In this document: positions 1 to 8,690 of the stretch, one piece after another
Layout of the letters: the number at the start of each line of letters is the position of its first letter
Numbering within the stretch: position 1 is the stretch's first letter
Source of the DNA: DASZBX01 sp035943635
GTDB lineage: Bacteria > Actinomycetota > Actinomycetes > Streptomycetales > Catenulisporaceae
Direction of reading: 5' to 3'
DNA: 64,000 nucleotides
Assembly (NCBI GenBank): GCA_035943635.1
Contig: DASZBX010000074.1
Coordinates: 23,836 to 87,835, forward strand
Translations under genes and position numbers: made by a program
Notes under the pieces: generated by a model
What the model was told of the DNA's origin: nothing
Seen by the model: the letters and a program-made list of their open reading frames with translations, nothing else
Database searches by the model: none

Positions 1-66
1 GTGTCACGACACCCCGGCCCGACCCGTCCCACCCGAATGCTTCGTTACCAGAAGTTAACGTCCCGG

Positions 67-798
67 TCAGAACATGGTCAGGTCGGTGCACGAGCGGCGG
101 GACCGGCGCGCGGCGGCCTCCTCGGGCACCTGCAGCTCCACCGGCGTGCCGAGGTCGAACAGTTCGACCGTGACCAGGTGGTCCTCGTTCGGCGCGTCCA
201 CCGGCGTCCAGTGCGGCAGCTCGAACCGCAGCCGCACGAACTCCCCGGCCTCGTCCGTGTAGCCGCCGAGCACCAGGGCGTTCGCGCCGTGGTCGCGCAG
301 CTGGCGGGCCAGCCAGGCGATCCGCTTCTCCGGGTCGGTCGGCTTGGGCTTGAGCGTGGTGCTGTACCGGCGCAGCATCTTCCCGTCGATCTCCACCGGC
401 TTGGCCGCCTGCAGGCCGCCCGCGCCGCGCAGGGCCAGGGCGAGCACCTCCGGCATGGTGTACGCGTGCCGGCCGCACGGGTCGGTCTGCCGGAACGACT
501 CCCACGCGGTCTCCTCCTCGTCCGCGGCCCGGTAGCCCGTGGTCGCGTCGAAGACGTACGTCAGCGGTTTGCCCTTGCCCAGGATGACCGCGGCGCGGGA
601 GATCTGACGGTCGAAGTCGACCGAGCCCTCGGCCACGATCGTCTCCCCGCTGTGCCGGCACTGCCAGGTCGAGGAGGTCGCGGCGAACCGCACCTTCTCC
701 CAGACTTCGGCCAGGTCGGCGGCCTCGGGCGCCGGGGAGTCGCCGTCGGGCGCGGCCTGCCCGCTCTTACGTTGTCCGAACCACCGTATGCCTGTCAT
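67..798 (-). CDS. Hypothetical cytoplasmic protein
   Basis: A 243-residue protein that I cannot assign to a named family. It has no signal peptide, membrane segment or catalytic motif that I recognise. The N-terminus is basic (MTGIRWFGQRK), the middle mixes charged residues with short hydrophobic stretches, and the C-terminus is arginine-rich (AAARRSRRS). Codon use is strongly G/C-ending, as expected for a real gene here. The start ATG has no strong ribosome-binding site. It is transcribed away from the helicase gene, so the roughly 190 bp between them probably holds divergent promoters. Confident that it is coding; function unknown. Confidence 0.75.
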   Translation of the reverse strand: MTGIRWFGQRKSGQAAPDGDSPAPEAADLAEVWEKVRFAATSSTWQCRHSGETIVAEGSVDFDRQISRAAVILGKGKPLTYVFDATTGYRAADEEETAWESFRQTDPCGRHAYTMPEVLALALRGAGGLQAAKPVEIDGKMLRRYSTTLKPKPTDPEKRIAWLARQLRDHGANALVLGGYTDEAGEFVRLRFELPHWTPVDAPNEDHLVTVELFDLGTPVELQVPEEAAARRSRRSCTDLTMF

Positions 799-991
799 GG
801 GCGCACAGCGTACAGCAGTCGGATGGGAAAAACCTTAGCGTCTTGACCCGGCCGGGAACCGGGTCCGGCGCAGGGGCCTGACGGGGTTTGCGGCCCGCCC
901 CGGCCCGCGCCCGGCGGGCCCGGCGCACGGGCGCCGGGCGAGCCCGACAAACCCGGCACCTGCGGACCCTTCGCATCTGGGACACTTAGCT

Positions 992-3532
992 GTGGATCTC
1001 TTCGACCGGCTGCCCGACACCACCGACCCCGACGCCCTGTTCCTGGCCTTCACCGGCTGGACCGACGAGCGCGGGATCACCCTCTACCCGGCTCAGGAGG
1101 AGGCGCTGATCTCGCTGTTCAGCGGGGACAACGTCATCCTGGCCACCCCCACCGGCTCGGGCAAGTCGCTGGTCGCGGCCGGCGCCGCCTTCGCCGCCTT
1201 CGCCCGCGGCGAGCGCTCGTTTTACACCGCGCCGATCAAGGCCCTGGTCTCGGAGAAGTTCTTCGACCTGTGCCGGGCCTTCGGTTCGGCCCACGTGGGC
1301 ATGATGACCGGGGACGCGTCGGTGAACCAGAGCGCGCCGATCATCTGCTGCACCGCGGAGGTGCTGGCCAACATCGCCCTGCGCGACGGCAACGAGGCCG
1401 AGGCGGGCCTCGTGGTGATGGACGAGTTCCACTTCTACGCCGAGCCGGACCGCGGCTGGGCCTGGCAGATCCCGCTGCTGGAGCTGAACCGGGCCCAGTT
1501 CCTGCTGATGTCGGCCACCCTCGGCGACGTCGAGCGGTTCGAGGGCGACCTGCAGCGGCGCACCGGCCGGGCCACCGGCACGGTCCGCTCCGCACTGCGC
1601 CCGGTGCCGCTGGAGTACTCCTACCGGATGACCCCGGTGCACGAGACCGTGGAGGAACTGCTCCAGGAGCAGATGGCCCCGATCTACATCGTGCACTTCA
1701 CCCAGGCCGCCGCGATCGAGCGGGCCCAGTCGCTGATGAGCCTGAACATCTGCTCCCGGGCCGAGAAGGACGCGATCGCCGACATCATCGGCAACTTCCG
1801 CTTCACCACCCGCTTCGGCAAGACCCTGTCCCGGTTCGTCCGGCACGGCATCGGGGTGCACCACGCCGGGATGCTGCCGAAGTACCGCCGCCTGGTCGAG
1901 CGGCTGGCCCAGGCCGGGCTGCTGAAGGTGATCTGCGGCACGGACACGCTGGGCGTCGGGGTGAACGTGCCCATCCGCACGGTCCTGTTCACCGCCCTGT
2001 CCAAGTACGACGGCCGGCGCACCCGGGCGCTGCGGGTGCGCGAGTTCCACCAGATCGCCGGCCGGGCCGGCCGGGCCGGGTTCGACACCATCGGCTACGT
2101 CGCCGCGCAGGCCCCGGACCACGAGATCGAGAACGCCCGGGCCCTGGCCAAGGCCGGGGACGACCCGAAGAAGCGGCGCAAGGTGGTCCGCAAGCCCGCG
2201 CCCGAGGGCTTCGTCAGCTGGTCCGAGGCCGGCTTCCAGCGCATGATCGGCGCGGACCCGGAGCCGCTGGTCTCCCGGTTCCAGGTCAGCCACACCATGC
2301 TGCTGGCCGTGATCGCCCGGCCGGGCAACGCGTTCGAGGCGATGCGCCGGCTGCTGACCGACAACCACGAGCCGCCGGCCAACCAGCGCAAGCACATCCG
2401 CCGGGCGATCGCGATCTACCGTTCGCTGCAGGCGGCCGGCGTGGTCGAGCGGCTGGACCCGCCGGACGACACCGGCCGGATCGTGCGGCTGACCGTGGAC
2501 CTGCAGCAGGACTTCGCGCTCAACCAGGCCCTGTCCACGTTCGCCCTGTCCGCCTTCGACCTGCTCGATCCGACCGCGCCCGGCTACGCGCTGGACCTGG
2601 TCTCGATCATCGAGTCGATCCTGGACGAGCCGCGGCAGATCCTGATCGCGCAGGAGAAGAAGGCCCGCGGCGAGGCGATCGCCCTGCTCAAGGCCGACGG
2701 GGTCGAGTACGAGGAGCGGATGGCCCGGGTGGCCGAGATCAGCTACCCCAAGCCGCTGTCCGAGCTGCTCGAGCACGCCTACGGCGTCTACAGCCGGGCG
2801 CACCCGTGGATCATGGCGCACCCGGTCAGCCCCAAGTCGGTCGTGCGCGAGATGTACGAGCAGGCGATGACCTTCTCGGATTACGTCGGCGTCTACGACC
2901 TGGCCCGTTCCGAGGGGATCGTGCTGCGCTACCTGGCCGACGCGTACAAGGCGCTGGAGCACACCGTGCCGGAGAGCGCCAAGAGCGAGGACCTGGTCGA
3001 CCTGATCGCGTGGCTCGGCGAGATCGTCCGGCAGGTCGACTCCAGCCTGGTCGACGAGTGGGAGGCCCTGCGCAACCCGGACGCCGCGCTGGCCGCGGCC
3101 CAGGCCGACGACACCCCGCCGCCGGTCACCGCCAACCGCCGCGCGTTCCGGGTGCTGGTGCGCAACGCCCTGTTCCGCCGGGTCGAACTGGCCTCGCGCG
3201 ACCAGGTGGAGCAGCTGGTGGCCCTGGACGCCGAGGACGCCGAGGGGCTGGAGCACACCGACGAGTGGACCGGCCCGTGGACCTTCGACGACTGGGACGA
3301 GGCACTGGGCGAGTACTACGACGAGCACGACGAGATCGGCACCGGCGCCGACGCGCGCGGCCCGAAGATGCTGTTCATCGAGGAGGGCCCGAAGGTGTGG
3401 AAGCTGCGCCAGCTGCTGGCCGACCCGGCCGGGAACAACGACTGGGTGCTGCGCGCCGAGGCGGATCTGGCCGCTTGTGATCTGGCCGGCCGGGCCGTGC
3501 TGCGAGTGCTGGACTTCGAGCGGATGGGCTGA
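992..3532 (+). CDS. DEAD/DEAH-box helicase, DUF3516 type
   Basis: A superfamily 2 helicase expected to unwind RNA or DNA using ATP in the cytoplasm. Visible motifs are Walker A ATPTGSGKS (catalytic Lys near residue 58), Walker B variant DEFH (about residues 144-147), motif III SATLG, and a helicase C-terminal domain with GIGVHHAGMLPKYR and QIAGRAGRAG. The second half (after about residue 420) matches the DUF3516 region that follows the helicase core in actinobacterial members. Length (846 aa) fits that family. The start is GTG at 992, only 1 nt after an in-frame-looking TAG triplet, with no strong Shine-Dalgarno, so it may be near-leaderless. It stands alone and converges on a small membrane-protein gene. 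Substrate is unknown. Confidence 0.9.
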   Translation: MDLFDRLPDTTDPDALFLAFTGWTDERGITLYPAQEEALISLFSGDNVILATPTGSGKSLVAAGAAFAAFARGERSFYTAPIKALVSEKFFDLCRAFGSAHVGMMTGDASVNQSAPIICCTAEVLANIALRDGNEAEAGLVVMDEFHFYAEPDRGWAWQIPLLELNRAQFLLMSATLGDVERFEGDLQRRTGRATGTVRSALRPVPLEYSYRMTPVHETVEELLQEQMAPIYIVHFTQAAAIERAQSLMSLNICSRAEKDAIADIIGNFRFTTRFGKTLSRFVRHGIGVHHAGMLPKYRRLVERLAQAGLLKVICGTDTLGVGVNVPIRTVLFTALSKYDGRRTRALRVREFHQIAGRAGRAGFDTIGYVAAQAPDHEIENARALAKAGDDPKKRRKVVRKPAPEGFVSWSEAGFQRMIGADPEPLVSRFQVSHTMLLAVIARPGNAFEAMRRLLTDNHEPPANQRKHIRRAIAIYRSLQAAGVVERLDPPDDTGRIVRLTVDLQQDFALNQALSTFALSAFDLLDPTAPGYALDLVSIIESILDEPRQILIAQEKKARGEAIALLKADGVEYEERMARVAEISYPKPLSELLEHAYGVYSRAHPWIMAHPVSPKSVVREMYEQAMTFSDYVGVYDLARSEGIVLRYLADAYKALEHTVPESAKSEDLVDLIAWLGEIVRQVDSSLVDEWEALRNPDAALAAAQADDTPPPVTANRRAFRVLVRNALFRRVELASRDQVEQLVALDAEDAEGLEHTDEWTGPWTFDDWDEALGEYYDEHDEIGTGADARGPKMLFIEEGPKVWKLRQLLADPAGNNDWVLRAEADLAACDLAGRAVLRVLDFERMG

Positions 3533-3597
3533 GCAGGGGCGGGCGCGGGGCGGCGGGCGTGCCGTGGCCCCGGGCGCGGACTTTCGAGGGCAGGTGA

Positions 3598-3625
3598 GCC
3601 GCTCATCGCGTCGTGGGTGAGCGGC
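3598..3625. terminator. Candidate bidirectional hairpin between convergent genes
   Basis: Arms GCCGCTCA and TGAGCGGC (8 bp, 12-nt loop) lie in the 104-bp gap between the helicase gene and the convergent membrane-protein gene. There is no clear T tract. It is the weakest of the hairpins listed here. Confidence 0.4.
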
Positions 3626-3636
3626 AGCCTGGTTGC

Positions 3637-4089
3637 TCAGGCAGCTGATTCCCGATCGCCCGGAAGCATGCGGCGGTGGGCGCCCAGGATCCGCGGCAGT
3701 GCGATGACCACATAGACGACCGCGTTGATCAGAAGATACGCCAGCGCGTGGTGCACCTGGTTGTCGCGCACGAATCCCCGCAGCAGAAAAGCCGACGCGA
3801 CGATCGCCAGCGGCACGGTCCGCGACAACGGCCGCAGCCGGAACACCGTGAACAGCACCCAGATCCCGAGCACGCCGTACAGCGCGCCGATCACCATGCC
3901 GTGCACCTCGTGCGGCACCGAGCAGATCACCTGCGGTGCGCACGCGCCGCTGCGGTCGACGAGGGTCCAGCCGACGATCAGCACCATGCCCGCGGCGATG
4001 CCCACGCCCGTCGCCGCCGCGCCGACCAGCCGGGTGGCGACGTCCCACAGCGCGTGCTCAGGGTCCTGTTCGGCAGAGATCAAAGCCAT
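3637..4089 (-). CDS. Small four-helix membrane protein, unknown function
   Basis: A 150-residue protein with about four hydrophobic segments: roughly residues 20-42, 65-85, 92-110 and 113-133. It ends in a basic, cytoplasmic-looking tail (RILGAHRRM). Two cysteines (GACAPQVICS) lie in the loop between helices 1 and 2 and could form an extracytoplasmic disulfide. I do not recognise the family. The start ATG at 4089 is followed by MALISAEQDPEHALWD. It converges with the helicase gene and diverges from the phospholipase C gene. Confidence 0.7.
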   Translation of the reverse strand: MALISAEQDPEHALWDVATRLVGAAATGVGIAAGMVLIVGWTLVDRSGACAPQVICSVPHEVHGMVIGALYGVLGIWVLFTVFRLRPLSRTVPLAIVASAFLLRGFVRDNQVHHALAYLLINAVVYVVIALPRILGAHRRMLPGDRESAA

Positions 4090-4302
4090 GACAGCGAACC
4101 GTCCTCAATTCCCGTGCACGCGGCACTCCGCGCGGGCGCCGGACTGAAGGATACATCCACCGTGCGCCTGCTTCGTCTCACGCTGACAAGCCGACCGGGC
4201 AAGGGAACTGACCCGCTCGCCGAGCCGTCTCATCGAACCCGGACACACCTCGCGCCACTTGCGTACCGGGAACCGCGACTTGTCCAGACATGACCATCTG
4301 GC

Positions 4303-4324
4303 GTTCACCTGTCCGTCAACGAAC
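4303..4324 (+). promoter_or_regulatory. PHO-box-like direct repeat
   Basis: Two adjacent 11-nt units, GTTCACCTGTC and CGTCAACGAAC, resemble the direct-repeat units bound by PhoP in Streptomyces (consensus around GTTCACC). The site is about 110 bp upstream of a secreted phospholipase C, an enzyme class often induced by phosphate starvation. The second unit matches less well. PhoP control is inference. Confidence 0.45.
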
Positions 4325-4337
4325 TTGCCTAGACAAG
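4324..4337. promoter_or_regulatory. Partial palindrome CTTGCCTAGACAAG
   Basis: A 14-bp near-palindrome (one mismatched pair) that overlaps the end of the PHO-box-like repeat. A related half-site, CTTGTCCAGACA, occurs about 45 bp upstream. The TCTAGA-like centre resembles GntR/HutC-type operators. The cognate regulator is not identifiable. Confidence 0.35.
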
Positions 4338-4431
4338 TTACGCGGCCCGGATGGACATTACTGCGTAGTCAGATCCGGTTCCCGACAGCGGCGCGGCCCC
4401 ACCCCACGCGCCGCGGACGAAAGGTCCACCC

Positions 4432-6393
4432 ATGTCCCCGATCTCCCGACGCGCCCTGCTCGGCACCGCCGCCGCGGCCGGCGCGGGCGGCGCCCTCGGT
4501 CTGCTGCCCGGCACGCTCCAGGCCGCCATGGCCGCCTCGAAGGCCGGCAGCACGCTCTCCTCGGTCAAGCACGTCGTCATCCTGATGCAGGAGAACCGCG
4601 CGTTCGACCACTACTACGGCACCCTCCAGGGCGTGCGCGGCTACGGCGACACCTCCGCGCTGCGCTTCCCCAGCGGCTCCACCGTCTTCAAGCAGACCAC
4701 CAAGGGCAGCGCGTCCGGCGGCAGCGTCCTGCTGCCCTGGCACCTGAACACCGCGACCACCGACGCCCAGCAGGTCGAAGACCTCGCACATGACTGGAGC
4801 ACTACACACTCGGCCTGGAACAACGGCCTGTGGAACAACTGGATCCCGGAGAAGACCGGGTACACCATGGGCTACTACGACCGCGCCGACATCCCCTTTC
4901 ATTTCGCGCTGGCCGACGCGTTCACCATCTGCGACCAGTACTTCTGCTCGGTCCAGGGCCCGACCAACCCGAATCGGCTGTACCAGTGGACCGGGATGAT
5001 CGACCCGGCCGGCACCGGCGGCGGCCCGGTCACCGACAACAGCGAGAAGGGGTACTCGTGGACCACGTACGCTGAGATGCTCCAGAACGCGGGCGTCTCC
5101 TGGCGGGTCTACCAGGAGCAGGACAACTACGACGACAACCCGCTGGCCTGGTTCAAGCAGTTCCAGAAGGCCGCCACCAGCTCCCCGCTCTACGTCAACG
5201 GCATGGCCCGGGTCGGCAACATCGCCACCGCGATCTCCTCGGACATCGCCGCCGGCACCTTCCCGACCGTCTCCTGGGTGGTCGCCCCGACCGCGCAGTG
5301 CGAGCACCCCTCGTACACCCCGGCCTACGGCGCGAACTTCGTCAGCGGCGTGCTGGCGGCCATCGCCGGCAACCAGGCCGCGTGGGACTCGACCGTGGTG
5401 TTCTACAACTTCGACGAGAACGACGGCTTCTTCGACCACGTCCCGCCGCCCACCCCGCCGTCGGGCACGGCCGCCGAGTACGTCAGCTCGGTCCCGATCG
5501 GCCCGGGCCCGCGGGTGCCGATGACCGTGGTCTCGCCCTGGACGATGGGCGGCAAGGTCTGCTCCCAGACCTTCGACCACACCTCGCCGCTGCAGTTCGC
5601 CGAACTGGTCACCGGCGTGCCGTGCACGAACATCTCGGCCTGGCGCCGGGAGGTGTGCGGCGACCTGACCAGCGCGTTCAACTTCGGCGCGAGCCTGACC
5701 CCGTTCCCGACCACCCTGCCGAACACCGCCACCCTGGTCACCGAGGCCAACGCGCAGGAGTCCCTGCCCAAGCCGACCGTGCCGTCCGCGGGCGCGCTGC
5801 CGGCCCAGGAGTCCGGCGACCGGCCGGCCGTGCCGATCGGCTACGTGTTCACCACGACTTCGTGGACCGACACGTCCACGAACCGGATCTGGTTCAAGAC
5901 CGTCAACGCGGGCACGCTCGGCGGCGGGTTCACCGCGTACACCGTCAACTACCGGACCTACGACGGGTGGAGCTACACCTGCCCGGTCGGCGGCTCGATC
6001 TCGGACTACTTCTCCGCCAAGACCTACGGCGGCGGCCCCTACGACATCGACCTGCACGGCCCGGACGGCTACCTCCGCGGCTTCCAGGGCAACGTGCTGA
6101 CCTGGACGAACACCGCGCTCGGGCACCCGGAGGCCTACGTGGTGGACAACCAGAACGGCTCCACCCTGGCGCTGACCGTGAGCAACGCGGGCACCGTCCC
6201 GGTCGTGTTCACGATCGGCGCGAACGTGGCGTACCTGGCCGCCGGCGGCTCGTCCAGCACGGTCACCGTCGCGGCCGGCGGCACCCACACCAGCACCCTG
6301 ACCGCCACCTCGGCCGGCCGGTACGACTTCACCGTCACGGCCAACGTCGGCGACGGGTTCGCCCGCCGCTTCGCCGGGCGCCTGTACGCCTGA
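4432..6393 (+). CDS. Secreted phospholipase C, phosphocholine-specific type
   Basis: Hydrolyses phospholipids to diacylglycerol and a phosphorylated headgroup outside the cell. The N-terminus is a Tat signal (SRRALLGTAAAAG, twin Arg at residues 5-6). The catalytic phosphoesterase domain follows, with the family motifs VVILMQENRAFDHYYGT (about residues 45-61), QCEHPSYTP and DENDGFFDHVPPP. Two C-terminal beta domains typical of bacterial PlcC begin around residue 480. Length (653 aa) fits the family. AAGG lies 7 nt before the ATG. The gene is monocistronic, with a strong terminator after it and a PHO-box-like repeat before it, which suggests phosphate scavenging. Confidence 0.93.
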   Translation: MSPISRRALLGTAAAAGAGGALGLLPGTLQAAMAASKAGSTLSSVKHVVILMQENRAFDHYYGTLQGVRGYGDTSALRFPSGSTVFKQTTKGSASGGSVLLPWHLNTATTDAQQVEDLAHDWSTTHSAWNNGLWNNWIPEKTGYTMGYYDRADIPFHFALADAFTICDQYFCSVQGPTNPNRLYQWTGMIDPAGTGGGPVTDNSEKGYSWTTYAEMLQNAGVSWRVYQEQDNYDDNPLAWFKQFQKAATSSPLYVNGMARVGNIATAISSDIAAGTFPTVSWVVAPTAQCEHPSYTPAYGANFVSGVLAAIAGNQAAWDSTVVFYNFDENDGFFDHVPPPTPPSGTAAEYVSSVPIGPGPRVPMTVVSPWTMGGKVCSQTFDHTSPLQFAELVTGVPCTNISAWRREVCGDLTSAFNFGASLTPFPTTLPNTATLVTEANAQESLPKPTVPSAGALPAQESGDRPAVPIGYVFTTTSWTDTSTNRIWFKTVNAGTLGGGFTAYTVNYRTYDGWSYTCPVGGSISDYFSAKTYGGGPYDIDLHGPDGYLRGFQGNVLTWTNTALGHPEAYVVDNQNGSTLALTVSNAGTVPVVFTIGANVAYLAAGGSSSTVTVAAGGTHTSTLTATSAGRYDFTVTANVGDGFARRFAGRLYA

Positions 6394-6442
6394 CCGGCCC
6401 CCTGCCCGTGCTGGCCGACCCCCCTGTCAGCACTGTGACCTC

Positions 6443-6483
6443 GCTCACCGGGCCCGCCGTGACCAGCGGCGGGCCCGGTGAGC
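6443..6483 (+). terminator. Strong hairpin terminator after the phospholipase gene
   Basis: Perfect 17-bp arms (6443-6459 and 6467-6483) enclose a 7-nt loop, 50 bp after the phospholipase stop codon. There is no long T tract, as is common for actinobacterial terminators. It isolates the phospholipase gene from coaA. Confidence 0.8.
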
Positions 6484-6549
6484 GTGCCCTCGCGGACCCC
6501 GCGCGGGATATGCTTCGACCCGATCTTGGAACTCGGGAGGAAGCGCTCC

Positions 6550-7527
6550 ATGACCATCGCGACGGCGCCGGTGACCGCGGGCCACGGGCCCGGCTCGGCG
6601 TACCTGGACTTCAGCCGGCCCGAATGGGCCACCCTGCGCGCGGCCACCCCGCTGACCCTGTCGGAAGCCGACCTGGTCGACCTGCGCGGCCTGAACGAGC
6701 ACCTCTCCCTGGAGGAGGTCGAGCACGTCTACCTGCCGCTCTCCCGCCTGCTCAACCTCTACGTGACCGCCTCCCAGGACCTGCACCAGGTCAGCAACGC
6801 CTTCCTCGGCCACGCCGAGGCCCGGGTGCCGTACGTGATCGGCGTGGCCGGGAGCGTGGCGGTCGGCAAGAGCACCACGGCGCGCGTCCTGCAGGCCCTG
6901 CTCGCGCACTGGCCGAACCACCCGCGGGTCGACCTGGTCACCACGGACGGGTTCCTCTACCCCAACGCCGAGCTCGAACGCCGCGGCCTGATGCTGCGCA
7001 AGGGCTTCCCGGAGAGCTACGACGTGCGCCGCCTGATCGAGTTCCTGCGGCAGCTGAAGTCCGGGGAGCGGGCCGTGGACGTGCCGATCTACTCGCACGT
7101 GAGCTACGACGTGCTCCCGGACCGGGTGCAGACGGTCACCGCGCCGGACATCGTGATCGTCGAGGGCCTGAACGTGCTGCAGTCCCGGGTCGACGCCGCC
7201 TCGCCCGGCCCGGCCCCGGAGCAGTTCGTGGCGGATTTCCTGGACTTCACCATCTTCGTGGACGCGGCCGAGCACCACCTGGAGCAGTGGTACGTCGACC
7301 GCTTCCTGGCCCTGCGCGAGACCGCTTTCCGCGACCCGGCCTCGTATTTCCAGCACTACGCGACGCTGACCGAGGACGAGGCGCGCAGCACCGCGTCCCG
7401 GATCTGGCGCGAGATCAACCTGCCGAACCTGCGGGAGAACATCGCCCCGACCAAGTCGCGGGCGCGGCTGATCCTGGAGAAGCACGCCGATCACGTCGTG
7501 GAACACGTGCGCCTGCGCCGACTGTAA
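6550..7527 (+). CDS. coaA: Type I pantothenate kinase
   Basis: Phosphorylates pantothenate with ATP, the first step of coenzyme A synthesis. The P-loop GSVAVGKST (catalytic Lys about residue 107) is diagnostic of the CoaA family. Other family motifs include TTDGFLYPN, KGFPESYD, the PIYSH segment and IVIVEGLNVLQ. Length (325 aa) is normal. The ATG at 6550 was chosen over an upstream in-frame ATG/GTG because GGGAGGAA lies 7-8 nt before it and the protein then starts at the conserved region. It is followed 35 bp later by the STM4014-family gene on the same strand, so they may be co-transcribed. Confidence 0.95.
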   Translation: MTIATAPVTAGHGPGSAYLDFSRPEWATLRAATPLTLSEADLVDLRGLNEHLSLEEVEHVYLPLSRLLNLYVTASQDLHQVSNAFLGHAEARVPYVIGVAGSVAVGKSTTARVLQALLAHWPNHPRVDLVTTDGFLYPNAELERRGLMLRKGFPESYDVRRLIEFLRQLKSGERAVDVPIYSHVSYDVLPDRVQTVTAPDIVIVEGLNVLQSRVDAASPGPAPEQFVADFLDFTIFVDAAEHHLEQWYVDRFLALRETAFRDPASYFQHYATLTEDEARSTASRIWREINLPNLRENIAPTKSRARLILEKHADHVVEHVRLRRL

Positions 7528-7562
7528 GTGCACATGAGGGCTCGTCGACACCTGGAGGGGTT

Positions 7563-8690
7563 GTGCGCAGACGGAATGAGCGCCCGATGAGTGCTCTGCG
7601 CCTCGCGGTCGTCGGCAACCCGGAGAACCGCCGGGTCACCCTGTTCGCCGGCGCCGCCGCCGCGCTCGGCCTGCCCGCGCCGCGGATCGTCCCGTGGCTC
7701 GACGCCGTGCGCGGTACGGCCCGGTTCGAGCCCGGCGAGATCGTGCGGATCGACTCCCCGGGGGAGAACGCCGAGGTGGCGACCCTGCTGCGCGGGAGCG
7801 CCGACCCGGTCGACATGTACCGGGTCGAAGGCACGGCCGCCTGGTACGCCGGATTCACCGCCGCCCTCAACGTCCTGCACGAGCAGATCCGCGCCGCCGG
7901 AGCGAGGCCCCTGGCCGACCCGGCCGAGACCGCGATCGTGTTCGACAAGGCGCAAACCCATGCCTGGCTTGGCAAACACGGGGTCGCGGTGCCGCCGGCG
8001 CTCCCGGGCGTGCAGGACTACGACTCGCTCGTGGCCGCGCTCGCCGCGCCCTGGTCGGGCGACGTGTTCGTGAAGATCCGGCACGGTTCCTCGGCCTCCG
8101 GCGTGGTGGCGCTGGTGGTGCGCCGCGGCCGCCCGGTCGAGGCGATCACCTCGGCCGAGATCGAGCGGGACGCGCCCGGCGGTCCGGTCCGGCTCTACAA
8201 CTCCTTGCAGGTGCGCCGATACCGCCGCGAAGCAGATATCCGTACCCTGGTCGACACGCTCGCCGCGGACGGCCTGCACGCGGAGGCCTGGGTCGACAAA
8301 CACCGCGATTCCCAAGGCCGGCACTGCGATGTGCGCGTGGTCACCGTCGCCGGGCGGGCCACCCACGCGGTCGTGCGCACCAGCGGGCAGCCGATGACGA
8401 ACCTGCACCTCGGCGGCCGGCGCGGCGACCTGGCCGAGTTCCAGGCAGAGATCGGCCGGGACCGCTGGGCCGCGGTGCTGGGCCTGGCCGAACAGGCCGC
8501 CGCCTGCTTCCCGGGCACGCACTGCCTCGGCGTCGACATCCTGCCGACCGTGTCCGCGGGCGAGTTCGTCGGCGAGGTCAACGCGTACGGCGACCTGCTG
8601 CCGAACCTGCCCGGCCTGCCCGGGACGCCCGGCGACGGCGTCGACACCTGCACAGCACAACTACGTACCCTGATCGAGGCCTGCGGATGA
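7563..8690 (+). CDS. STM4014 family ATP-grasp protein
   Basis: An ATP-grasp-fold protein of the STM4014 family, predicted to join a carboxylate to an amine or thiol via an acyl phosphate; the substrate is unknown. Visible features are a Rossmann-like start (LRLAVVGNPENRRV), an ATP-binding segment FVKIRHGSSASGVV, DVRVV, and the metal-binding pair in GVDILP and GEVNAYGD near the C-terminus. The start is either GTG 7563 (GGAGG 4 nt upstream) or ATG 7587 with a weaker site; homology begins just after the ATG. Its stop overlaps the next start by 4 nt (ATGA). It is the first gene of the STM4014-4013-4012-4011-4015 cluster. Confidence 0.88.
   Translation: MRRRNERPMSALRLAVVGNPENRRVTLFAGAAAALGLPAPRIVPWLDAVRGTARFEPGEIVRIDSPGENAEVATLLRGSADPVDMYRVEGTAAWYAGFTAALNVLHEQIRAAGARPLADPAETAIVFDKAQTHAWLGKHGVAVPPALPGVQDYDSLVAALAAPWSGDVFVKIRHGSSASGVVALVVRRGRPVEAITSAEIERDAPGGPVRLYNSLQVRRYRREADIRTLVDTLAADGLHAEAWVDKHRDSQGRHCDVRVVTVAGRATHAVVRTSGQPMTNLHLGGRRGDLAEFQAEIGRDRWAAVLGLAEQAAACFPGTHCLGVDILPTVSAGEFVGEVNAYGDLLPNLPGLPGTPGDGVDTCTAQLRTLIEACG

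Larger units (their letters stand above)
4090..4431. other. Regulatory intergenic region upstream of the phospholipase gene
   Basis: This 342-bp stretch has no convincing gene. It separates the divergent membrane-protein and phospholipase genes. It holds the PHO-box-like repeat and the partial palindrome listed separately, and its last 20 bases carry the AAGG ribosome-binding site of the phospholipase gene. Confidence 0.6.

Noticed and set aside
986..4048. Very long open frame on the minus strand opposite the helicase gene
   Set aside because: The product is a low-complexity Arg/Gly/Val/Gln-rich sequence with no family features; it is the antisense shadow of the helicase, whose motifs are clear.
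5298..7560. Plus-strand open frame running from within the phospholipase gene through coaA into the STM4014 gene
   Set aside because: Only the part after about 7563 has family features; the rest is an out-of-frame shadow of plcC and coaA.
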